Source of the DNA: Desulfobacteraceae bacterium
Lineage (GTDB): Bacteria; Desulfobacterota; DSM-4660; Desulfatiglandales; Desulfatiglandaceae
Direction of reading: 5' to 3'
NCBI GenBank assembly: GCA_020349865.1
Contig: CP070700.1
Coordinates: forward strand, 2,020,202 to 2,027,644
Length of the DNA stretch: 7,443 nt
Both the position numbers and the translations under genes were made by a program. Position 1 is the first letter of the stretch. The number at the start of each line of letters is the position of its first letter. Of this stretch, positions 1 through 5,640 are shown one piece after another. The notes under the pieces are model-generated. The model worked only from the letters and a program-made list of their open reading frames with translations. It did no database searches and was not told the DNA's origin.

Positions 1-18
1 CCGCACGATTTTTTATAG
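1..18 (-). other. Candidate start of attC of cassette 2 (cut by window edge)
   Basis: Read on the minus strand, CTATAAA (18-12) contains the stop codon of the DUF3795 gene and is followed by AAATC and GTGCGG. In the complete attC of cassette 1 the order is similar: GCCTAAC with the stop codon inside, then AAATC, then GTGCGG a few bases later. Cassette 2 begins with TTATAC after the crossover, so its own R'' box should resemble GTATAAC; CTATAAA matches 5 of 7. The final C of the usual RYYYAAC box is missing and the other half of the site lies outside the window, so this is a reasoned guess only. Confidence 0.33.
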
Positions 19-492
19 AGTCCAGGTACCATAAAAATATTTGTCAAGAATACTGCCAGCCTCCTCTTTTGCCCATTTTTCAAGTCCGATGTTTTTTATG
101 CGGCAAAGATTATATACTTTAGTATTGTGCGGTTTCATGGCTTGGTCACTGTAGGGATGAAGATATTCACACGGAAATTTCATGCATTCAGCACAAGTTG
201 TCATATCAGTGCCTTCAATACATTTATACACCCTGCATTCCATGGAGTGATGGGCACATTTACCATCTTCAGCCCTGCATCCTTTACACTGTATTTCATC
301 TGATGAGACATTAAAGACACCTGCTATTGTTTCTGCCATTCCTTGGTCAAACTGTGATAGATAAAAATAACATTCGAAACATGGCAATCCACAAGGAGCG
401 GTCATATAATTATAATCTATTTCCTCATTTCTTCTTTTCTCCTTTAATTCTTTTCCCATTTCCCGTATTTTTTGAAAAACTTCCATGCTCAT
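13..492 (-). CDS. DUF3795-type cysteine-rich protein (integron cassette 2)
   Basis: This is a 159-residue cytosolic-looking protein with no signal peptide or membrane segment. It has twelve cysteines in clusters: C34-x3-C38-x2-C41 in APCGLPCFEC, CKGC at 69-72, C79, C86, C91, C100-x2-C103-x4-C108 in CAECMKFPC, and C130. This arrangement, with the following PHN and Leu/Ile-Gly-Trp-like tail, is typical of the DUF3795 family, whose function is unknown; binding of zinc or an iron-sulfur cluster is a reasonable inference. The start at 492 is chosen because AAAGGAG lies 8 bases upstream. The frame stays open up to 624, but that longer version would read through the attC of the neighbouring cassette, so it is rejected. 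The gene lies directly after an attC in the cassette orientation. The family call is fairly sure; the role is not known. Confidence 0.85.
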   Translation of the reverse strand: MSMEVFQKIREMGKELKEKRRNEEIDYNYMTAPCGLPCFECYFYLSQFDQGMAETIAGVFNVSSDEIQCKGCRAEDGKCAHHSMECRVYKCIEGTDMTTCAECMKFPCEYLHPYSDQAMKPHNTKVYNLCRIKNIGLEKWAKEEAGSILDKYFYGTWTL

Positions 493-532
493 GACAGTAT
501 CTCCTTTGAGTATGCATTGTGATTTTGAATGC

Positions 533-560
533 AGGATAGGATATATAAATTTTATTTCAA
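533..560 (-). promoter_or_regulatory. Possible promoter inside cassette 2 leader
   Basis: On the minus strand TTGAAA (560-555, 5 of 6 to the sigma-70 -35) is separated by 16 bases from TATCCT (538-533, 4 of 6 to the -10). It lies between the crossover at 585 and the start codon at 492, in an AT-rich leader of about 92 bases that is longer than most cassette leaders need. A cassette-borne promoter would let this gene be expressed independently of the integron promoter. AT-rich DNA gives such matches by chance, so confidence is low. Confidence 0.28.
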
Positions 561-578
561 TATATTTTTGGCCTCTGC

Positions 579-638
579 GTATAACGATTGAACTGTGCGG
601 CGCGTTTTTTTTGCGTCCGCACAAGTGATTTGTTAGGC
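579..638 (-). other. attC recombination site of cassette 1
   Basis: Read on the minus strand, the site opens with the R'' box GCCTAAC (638-632), which contains the TAA stop of the cassette gene, and closes with the R' box GTTATAC (585-579). Between them are the inner arms TTGTGCGGACGC and GCGCCGCACAG, which can pair as a hairpin (GTGCGG with CCGCAC, then CGC with GCG) with an unpaired A, around an A-rich loop. At 60 bp, with imperfect palindromy and an extrahelical base, it fits the structure that integron integrases recognise in folded single strands. Crossover would fall after the G at 585. The R'' box GCCTAAC is the exact complement of GTTAGGC at the leading end of the same cassette (1513-1507), as expected if that cassette was inserted as a circle. 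Confidence 0.88.
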
Positions 639-1512
639 CTCTTCTTCTTTTATTTTAGCCTGACTCTCTTCTAACTTCTTCTCAAAACGTTTTTTCGTAT
701 CAGACTTACTTTCGAATAAACCTGTTGGAAGATGGTGTAGATAAAAATCATAAAAACTATTATAAAAATCTCGGAAATGCGGCCTCAAATTCCATGCTAA
801 GACGTAAAATGGAACAGCAAAAACTAAAATCGATAATATCACTATGATTGGTGAGACGATAACGGCTGATACATATACATACCAACTGGAACCACCTTTC
901 TCGATTTTAGAAAGAAACGGCTGAGTAGTCACACTCCAATCTTTTTTTCTGGGGACAATCTGAAAATCTATGTTTTTTATTTCTTCCTCTGAATAAACGC
1001 TGTAATCAACAACTATTGACTCACCAGGATTTAACAAGGAAATAGTCCATATGTGTTTTTGTTCGTCGCTCTCACTTTCATTTTTTTTAATGGAAATAGC
1101 GTCAATTATTTCTGTTGGTTCAGACCTGAACTTTGGGACACCAATCAACCTTGCCTTTTTGTCAGTTATAGTTACCGACAAACGCATGTTCTCAATACCT
1201 TCATTTCCTTTGTTTTCGACGATTGTTTTCTTATGAAAAAGACTTTTAATTCTTTGTCTTGAACCATCTTTCTTTTTGATGAAGTAATTTGCTTCAATTT
1301 GCTCTTCAGGAAGTGATTGGCTACTCAATCGATTTTCAATATCAGTCTCATATACCACAATATTCCTTACAGGCTTGGATTCAAAATATTTTGTTAACGA
1401 TAGTCCAACCCCAGCAATTATAAGTGTCGTTAAAAGGGTAAGGAAAAAATATCTTAATGAGAAAGACGGTTTTACTTCACTGTTTTTCATAATAAGATCC
1501 CTTGAAGCCTAA
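585..1512 (-). mobile_element. Integron gene cassette 1 (928 bp)
   Basis: The cassette is bounded by G|TTAGGC at the attI junction (cut between 1513 and 1512) and G|TTATAC in its attC (cut after 585). It contains one gene that nearly fills it: 22 bases of leader before the ATG and about 48 bases of attC after the stop codon. Gene orientation is away from the integrase, the usual arrangement for the first cassette behind attI. Base composition is visibly AT-rich compared with the integrase and the aspS/gatA genes. The boundaries follow from the GTTRRRY crossover rule, not from experiment. Confidence 0.8.
633..1490 (-). CDS. Two-pass membrane protein of unknown function (integron cassette 1)
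   Basis: I do not recognise this 285-residue protein. A short N terminus precedes a hydrophobic helix at about residues 13-33. Next comes a polar domain of about 165 residues, then a long hydrophobic stretch at about 203-233 and a charged C-terminal tail. The tail ends in a Lys/Glu-rich segment (266-285) likely to form a helix or short coiled coil. Basic residues before the first helix suggest a cytoplasmic N terminus, so the middle domain would face the periplasm or outside and the tail would be cytoplasmic. The middle part alternates strand-like segments (VENKGNEGIENMRLSVTIT, LNPGESIVVDYSVYS), suggestive of an Ig-like beta sandwich. There are no cysteines, so disulfides are excluded. AGGGA lies about 8 bases before the ATG. 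The stop codon sits inside attC, as is usual for cassette genes. Confidence 0.85.
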   Translation of the reverse strand: MKNSEVKPSFSLRYFFLTLLTTLIIAGVGLSLTKYFESKPVRNIVVYETDIENRLSSQSLPEEQIEANYFIKKKDGSRQRIKSLFHKKTIVENKGNEGIENMRLSVTITDKKARLIGVPKFRSEPTEIIDAISIKKNESESDEQKHIWTISLLNPGESIVVDYSVYSEEEIKNIDFQIVPRKKDWSVTTQPFLSKIEKGGSSWYVYVSAVIVSPIIVILSILVFAVPFYVLAWNLRPHFRDFYNSFYDFYLHHLPTGLFESKSDTKKRFEKKLEESQAKIKEEEA

Positions 1513-1600
1513 CATATATTAACTGACACTTTTCATAGGTATTTTAAGATATTGAATTGAAAAAAACAACAAAAATTATTTTGTAAATCCTCTTGATTTC
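1507..1600 (-). other. attI site and junction with cassette 1
   Basis: The crossover box GTTAGGC (minus strand, 1513-1507) fits the GTTRRRY core and lies between the divergent integrase gene and the first cassette gene, which is where attI must be. The proximal part of attI (about 1514-1600) is AT-rich; TAAC/GTTA-like short motifs near 1517-1524 could be the partner integrase-binding box, but attI sequences are poorly conserved and I cannot fix the outer limit. Position and core are well supported; the exact extent is inferred. Confidence 0.65.
1541..1569 (-). promoter_or_regulatory. Candidate cassette promoter (Pc)
   Basis: On the minus strand TTGTTT (1569-1564) and TAAAAT (1546-1541, 5 of 6 to TATAAT) are separated by exactly 17 bases and point into cassette 1. 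A start near 1534 would leave a leader of about 44 bases crossing the attI junction before the first cassette ATG. In class 1 integrons Pc is inside intI, but in many chromosomal integrons it is in or near attI, so the location is sensible. The -35 is weak (3 of 6). Confidence 0.4.
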
Positions 1601-1620
1601 GTCCATGGATTAATGATATT
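1593..1620 (+). promoter_or_regulatory. Weak candidate integrase promoter (PintI)
   Basis: TTGATT (1593-1598, 4 of 6) and GATATT (1615-1620, 4 of 6) are spaced by 16 bases and point towards the integrase gene, whose start codon is at 1665. Nothing better is visible in this short divergent region. No canonical LexA operator (CTG-N10-CAG) is seen, so the SOS control known for some integron integrases is not supported here. Confidence 0.22.
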
Positions 1621-1664
1621 GTTTGGGAAATATATAGATGATATCCAGCAAGGAGATGTATGAT

Positions 1665-3077
1665 ATGAATGATAACCAACGATTGAAGCGAGGGGAGGTT
1701 GCGCCGTATAATCCCAATCCAAGATGGCCGATGGGGTATTTCGAGGTGCTTGAAGAACTGGGGGTCGAAGAACCGCGCCGCCCTTTCTATGCGCACTGGG
1801 TGCGCCAATTTTTTAACCGTCAGCCAGTGAGAAAACCAAGGCGAGAACTGGGCTGCGTGGAGATCGAGGCCTTCATTCAAGCTCTGGCCGCTGAAACCGG
1901 TGTGGCGGATTGGCAGGTCCTCCAGGCCAGAGATGCATTGGAAGTCTATTATGAGCAATTTCGAGGCATTGCCCTCGAACCGGCACTAAAAAAGGGAGAT
2001 CGAACCCAAAAAGGATCACATAGAGAGAAGTCGGCTGATCGGATTCCGGCCCCTCGCGTGCTTGACCAACCGTCGACAGTCCCAAAGCCGAAGAAGCGAC
2101 GAACCGCGCGACAAGTGGACTTGGGCAAACTCGAAGAAGCTGCCCGTGAGGCTTTGAGGGTGGAACACTATGCGCTGAAAACCGAGAAAGCCTACCTGCA
2201 CTGGATACGACGATTTATCCATTATCACAATGAAACACGCCCTTCGCTTATGGGCGGGGCTGAAATCCACCAATTTCTCAGTCACCTGGCCATTAACGAC
2301 CGTGTTGCCGCAAGTACCCAGAACCAAGCCCTGAATGCCATTGTGTTCCTCTACCGCAAGGTGGTGAAAAAGGAGCCGGGAGATTTCAAAGATTTTCCAC
2401 GTGCGCGCCGTCCGAAGCGGCTTCCGACCGTAATCAGCCGCCAGGAGGTGCAGGTCTTGTTTTCCTGCATGGACGGTGCCGAGGGTTTGCTGGCAAAGTT
2501 GCTGTACGGAACCGGGATGCGGGTCTCGGAGGGCCTGCGACTCCGGGTGCAGGATTTGGCTTTTGACCGCAACGAAATCACGGTACGCGCTGGCAAAGGC
2601 GACAAAGATCGACGCGTGCCCTTTCCCGTATCGCTCAAAAGCGAAATGTATCAACATCTTGACGGTCGGCGGCATCAGTACGAACAGGACCGAAAAAAAG
2701 GGATGCATGAAGTCGAGCTGCCGGGCGCTTTGGCCCGGAAGTATCCCAAGGCGCCCTACCAATGGAAATGGCAGTTTGTTTTTGCCGGCCACGATTACTC
2801 GGTGGATCCGCGCAGTGGCGCCCGGCGCCGTCATCACCTGCACGACGTTCGCGTACAGCGGGCAGTTAAAAGGGCTGCGGCCGAGGCCGAAATCACAGCA
2901 CGTGTTACCCCGCACACACTGCGCCATTGCTTTGCGACCCATTTGCTGGAGGCCGGGCAGGACATACGCACGGTACAGGAACTCCTTGGCCATTCCGACG
3001 TCAGTACCACAATGATTTACACTCACGTCCTTAATAAAGGACCGCTGGGCGTTGTCAGCCCCTTGGATACACTATAA
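1665..3077 (+). CDS. intI: Integron integrase (tyrosine recombinase) with N-terminal extension
   Basis: This enzyme recombines attI and attC sites to insert and excise gene cassettes. The start at 1665 is chosen for AAGGAG ending 9 bases upstream; it gives 470 residues against about 320-340 for typical IntI. The catalytic set is complete: R286 ([10 protein letters not shown]), K311 (AGKGDKDR), H417 and R420 (PHTLRH), H443 ([10 protein letters not shown]) and Y452 (MIYTH). Spacings between these equal those of IntI1 (R146, K171, H277, R280, H303, Y312). The IntI-specific extra segment, [12 protein letters not shown] through [11 protein letters not shown] (about 352-391), separates it from XerC/XerD. 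The usual core-binding domain lies at about 172-236. An additional related segment lies at about 40-101, joined by a basic linker containing PKPKKRR. It is divergent from the cassettes, as in standard integrons, and appears intact. Confidence 0.95.
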   Translation: MNDNQRLKRGEVAPYNPNPRWPMGYFEVLEELGVEEPRRPFYAHWVRQFFNRQPVRKPRRELGCVEIEAFIQALAAETGVADWQVLQARDALEVYYEQFRGIALEPALKKGDRTQKGSHREKSADRIPAPRVLDQPSTVPKPKKRRTARQVDLGKLEEAAREALRVEHYALKTEKAYLHWIRRFIHYHNETRPSLMGGAEIHQFLSHLAINDRVAASTQNQALNAIVFLYRKVVKKEPGDFKDFPRARRPKRLPTVISRQEVQVLFSCMDGAEGLLAKLLYGTGMRVSEGLRLRVQDLAFDRNEITVRAGKGDKDRRVPFPVSLKSEMYQHLDGRRHQYEQDRKKGMHEVELPGALARKYPKAPYQWKWQFVFAGHDYSVDPRSGARRRHHLHDVRVQRAVKRAAAEAEITARVTPHTLRHCFATHLLEAGQDIRTVQELLGHSDVSTTMIYTHVLNKGPLGVVSPLDTL

Positions 3078-3157
3078 GGGGCATATCAATTTGTAATGTA
3101 TAGTAAGATCGGATTCAGTCTTACTTTGACGTTTCCCCGAACAGCGCGGAAATAGGC

Positions 3158-3186
3158 TTGAAATAATTTTTTGTGGATATTATAGT
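3158..3186 (+). promoter_or_regulatory. Sigma-70-like promoter upstream of aspS
   Basis: TTGAAA (3158-3163, 5 of 6) and TATAGT (3181-3186, 5 of 6) are separated by an ideal 17 bases. Transcription would start near 3193 and run towards aspS, about 275 bases before its start codon. This is the best promoter match in the window. A terminator-like hairpin follows within about 30-60 bases, so the transcript may end early some of the time. Confidence 0.45.
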
Positions 3187-3218
3187 CCCAAAATCCTGTC
3201 GATTGCGTGTATATGACA

Positions 3219-3253
3219 ACCGGCTTGATTCCTCGGCCGGTCGTTCTTTTTTT
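3219..3253 (+). terminator. Terminator-like hairpin with T-run
   Basis: ACCGGC (3219-3224) pairs with GCCGGT (3236-3241) across an 11-base loop. Five bases after the stem comes a run of seven T (3247-3253). The stem is short (6 bp) but all strong pairs except one. It could end readthrough from intI, or attenuate transcription from the promoter at 3158-3186. The gap between stem and T-run lowers confidence. Confidence 0.38.
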
Positions 3254-3277
3254 GTTCATGTCCATATCAATATTGAA

Positions 3278-3413
3278 GGCTTCGTAAAAAGTCACATAAC
3301 CGGTCATTGCGAGGAGTGAAATGACGACGCAATCTCCTGATTCCTAGCAGTTACAGCCAGTGAGATTGCTTCGCTGTGCTCGCAATGACGTCGGGTGGCA
3401 CCTTTTACGGGCC
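3278..3413. repeat. Nested palindromic repeat (REP/MITE-like)
   Basis: Outer arms are GGCTTCGTAAAAAG (from 3278) and CTTTTACGGGCC (to 3413). Inner arms are GTCATTGCGAG (3303-3313) and CTCGCAATGAC (3379-3389), an 11-bp perfect inverted match. A third pair, GCAATCTC (3329-3336) with GAGATTGC (3362-3369), is also perfect. The whole can fold into one long interrupted hairpin of about 136 bases. The CATTGCGAG...GCAATCTC type of palindrome is one I know as a dispersed intergenic repeat in many environmental bacterial genomes. No transposase is present, so it would be non-autonomous. Confidence 0.75.
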
Positions 3414-3468
3414 AATCAATACTGATAATAGAGGCTGACGGGCTTTTAACAACTTTCAGGTAATTCTT

Positions 3469-5637
3469 ATGGATTGGAAAGAGAGAGTCTTTTGCGGTGA
3501 ACTCACCACTACCCATGCAGGTAAAGAGGTACTGCTCATGGGCTGGGTGGATGCCATCCGCGACCACGGGAACGTCCTGTTCATTCACCTGCGTGACATC
3601 CGCGGGATAGTCCAGGTGGTTTTTAACCCCCAGACAAGTAAGGACAGCTATGAGAAAGCTGCCACGTTGAGGGAAGAATATGCAATACAGGTTCGAGGAA
3701 CGGTAGCCATAAGGGAAAGGGGCACGGAGAATCCCAATCTGGATACAGGGGGCATCGAGGTGCTCGCCTCTGAACTGGTGACATTTTCCAAAGCAAGGAT
3801 CTTGCCCTTCCAGATTTCTGAAAAGGCCATGGTCTTTGGGGAAGACATTCAAGCCAGCCCTGAGAACGTCGATGAGGATCTCAGGCTTCGATACAGGTAC
3901 CTTGATCTTCGCCGGCCCTCCATGCAGGATATATTTATCAAGCGATATCATATTATAAAGGTTATCAGGGAATACCTCGACCAGTTGAATTTTATCGAGG
4001 TAGAGACCCCTTTTTTGACAAAAAGCACTCCGGAGGGCGCCAGGGACTACCTTGTTCCCAGCAGATTGCATCAGGGTAGATTCTATGCCCTGCCACAGTC
4101 CCCCCAGCTCTTTAAACAGCTCCTTATGATGAGCGGTATAGACCGCTATTTTCAGATCGCCCGGTGTTTCAGGGATGAGGATCTGCGGCCAAACCGTCAA
4201 CCCGAGTTTACTCAACTGGACCTGGAAGCCTCTTTCATTGATGAGGAATTTATCTATGAAGTAACAGAAGAATTGACGGTGAGGATGTTTGCCCTGGGCG
4301 GGATAACCCTGCTTCGACCGTTTCCCCGCATGACCTTTGAAAAGGCCATGGATCATTATGGCACCGACCGGCCTGACCTCCGCTTTGACATGCCCTTTGA
4401 AGACGTAACGGATATTGTTAAGGATACCGACTATTCAGTTTTCAGGCAGATTATTGACAGCGACGGCCGGATCAAGGGGTTTTGCATCAAAGGACAGGCA
4501 AAGGCGCTGAGTAAAAATGTGCTCCAAAATGAATATTCCTTGAAAATCGCGCCCTCCTTCGGGGCCAAGGGAATGACATGGATGAAAGTTATCGACGGGA
4601 GCCTGGAATCCAACATCGTCCAGTTTTTCAGCCGGTCCGAGCAAAGCGGCCTCATGAAACGATTCGGCGCTGAAGAAGGAGATGTACTCATAATGATTGC
4701 CGATGTCTCCCGTGATCTGGTCGATAAAGTGCTTTGCAGCCTGAGGCTCGACCTGGCTGAAAGGCTGAGATTAGTCCCCGATGATCTCTATTGCCCCCTG
4801 TGGGTAACTGATTTTCCCCTCTTCGAACTCAAGGATGGCGAACTGAAGTCCCAGCACCATCCCTTTACAATGCCCGACCGGCCTTATTTTGATCCCACTG
4901 ACACGCGTGATCTAATGGGTATCAATTCCAGGGCCTATGACCTTGTCATAAATGGTGAAGAACTGGGCGGTGGGAGTATGCGTATTCACAGGATGGATAT
5001 TCAGAAAAAGATATTTCAGGCCCTCGGTCTGAGCCGGGATGAGGTGGAGGCCAAATTCGGCTTTTTCCTCAGGGCATTGGAATATGGTGCTCCGCCCCAC
5101 GGTGGACTGGCTCTGGGCATCGACAGGATTATTGCGATGATTCTAAAGACCTCGTCCATTCGCGAGGTAATGGCCTTTCCTAAAAACCGGAGCGCCTTCT
5201 GCCCTCTTACCAACGCGCCCTCCCCTGCTGATAAATCGCATCTTGAAGAGTTGAATCTGGGCTTGGGATTCAGGGCCCGAAGGCACAGGCGTAAACCTTT
5301 TGGATCGCCTCGGGAAGATATTGTCGAGTACGAACTAAAAAGACCTGAAAAGATTTCCAGAGATGAGGTCGCCCACGTGGCAAAACTTGCGCGGTTGAGG
5401 CTTGACGATTCTGAGGCTGCATTATACCAGAAAGACCTCAATTCTATTTTGGACTACGTTGATGCGCTTAAAGAGTTAGATACGGAAAAAACACTTCCAA
5501 TGAGTCATGTATTAGAAGTAAAGAATGTCTGGAGAGACGACAAACCCGGAAAAGAAAAAGAAACAGATCCACTGGTAACAAACGCCCCTATGAGCGAAAA
5601 GGGCTACTTTAAGGTGCCAAAAATATTAGAAGGTTAA
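3469..5637 (+). CDS. aspS-gatC: Aspartyl-tRNA synthetase fused to GatC
   Basis: The protein has 722 residues; ordinary bacterial AspRS has about 590-600. Residues 1-115 form the anticodon-binding OB fold. Class II motif 1 lies around 160-190, QSPQLFKQ at 210-217, motif 2 at 228-251 (FRDED with R235), and the bacterial GAD insertion at roughly 300-420. Motif 3 is HGGLALGIDR (544-553). AspRS homology ends near 600. A basic linker (about 600-627) leads into a full-length GatC (628-722; ISRDEVAHVAKLARL at 629-643, typical C-terminal end). H33 and G85 align with the P. aeruginosa residues H31 and G82 tied to non-discriminating charging of tRNA-Asn. No in-frame ATG, GTG or TTG lies between the AspRS end and the GatC start, so GatC cannot readily be made alone. 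The start at 3469 has a weak AGG 8 bases upstream. gatA follows after 3 bp. Confidence 0.95.
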   Translation: MDWKERVFCGELTTTHAGKEVLLMGWVDAIRDHGNVLFIHLRDIRGIVQVVFNPQTSKDSYEKAATLREEYAIQVRGTVAIRERGTENPNLDTGGIEVLASELVTFSKARILPFQISEKAMVFGEDIQASPENVDEDLRLRYRYLDLRRPSMQDIFIKRYHIIKVIREYLDQLNFIEVETPFLTKSTPEGARDYLVPSRLHQGRFYALPQSPQLFKQLLMMSGIDRYFQIARCFRDEDLRPNRQPEFTQLDLEASFIDEEFIYEVTEELTVRMFALGGITLLRPFPRMTFEKAMDHYGTDRPDLRFDMPFEDVTDIVKDTDYSVFRQIIDSDGRIKGFCIKGQAKALSKNVLQNEYSLKIAPSFGAKGMTWMKVIDGSLESNIVQFFSRSEQSGLMKRFGAEEGDVLIMIADVSRDLVDKVLCSLRLDLAERLRLVPDDLYCPLWVTDFPLFELKDGELKSQHHPFTMPDRPYFDPTDTRDLMGINSRAYDLVINGEELGGGSMRIHRMDIQKKIFQALGLSRDEVEAKFGFFLRALEYGAPPHGGLALGIDRIIAMILKTSSIREVMAFPKNRSAFCPLTNAPSPADKSHLEELNLGLGFRARRHRRKPFGSPREDIVEYELKRPEKISRDEVAHVAKLARLRLDDSEAALYQKDLNSILDYVDALKELDTEKTLPMSHVLEVKNVWRDDKPGKEKETDPLVTNAPMSEKGYFKVPKILEG

Positions 5638-5640
5638 GGC

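Larger units (their letters stand above)
3078..3468. other. Intergenic region between intI and aspS
   Basis: This 391-bp gap holds, from left to right: a weak hairpin (AGTAAGA 3102-3108 with TCTTACT 3119-3125, no T-run) just after intI; a good sigma-70-like promoter (3158-3186); a terminator-like hairpin with a T7 run (3219-3253); and a nested palindromic repeat (3278-3413). About 55 bases of unremarkable leader precede aspS. A minus-strand frame at 3086-3307 (73 codons) has no convincing ribosome site and starts inside the palindrome. I do not call it a gene. Confidence 0.6.

Noticed and set aside
493..624. N-terminal extension of the DUF3795 gene from a start at 624
   Set aside because: It would translate the attC site of the previous cassette; the start at 492 has a good ribosome-binding site and the family homology begins after it.
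1514..1664. LexA operator controlling the integrase
   Set aside because: No CTG-N10-CAG palindrome is present in the divergent region.
2016..3026. Long minus-strand open frame opposite the integrase
   Set aside because: Its residues resemble no family and it lies entirely over a well-supported gene; an antisense shadow.
3102..3125. Hairpin AGTAAGA/TCTTACT as the intI terminator
   Set aside because: The stem is AT-rich and no T-run follows.
3214..3288. 24-codon frame (MTTGLIPRPVVLFLF...) as an attenuation leader peptide for aspS
   Set aside because: No ribosome-binding site and no Asp or Asn codons.
3086..3307. 73-codon minus-strand frame converging on the intI stop
   Set aside because: It is protein-like in composition, but has no ribosome-binding site, its first start lies in a palindromic repeat, and a promoter and a terminator-like hairpin overlap it. 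It could be a decayed remnant; not enough to call.
3304..4356. Long minus-strand open frame opposite the 5' half of aspS
   Set aside because: It starts in the aspS reading region and ends in the palindromic repeat; the plus-strand AspRS motifs explain the DNA.
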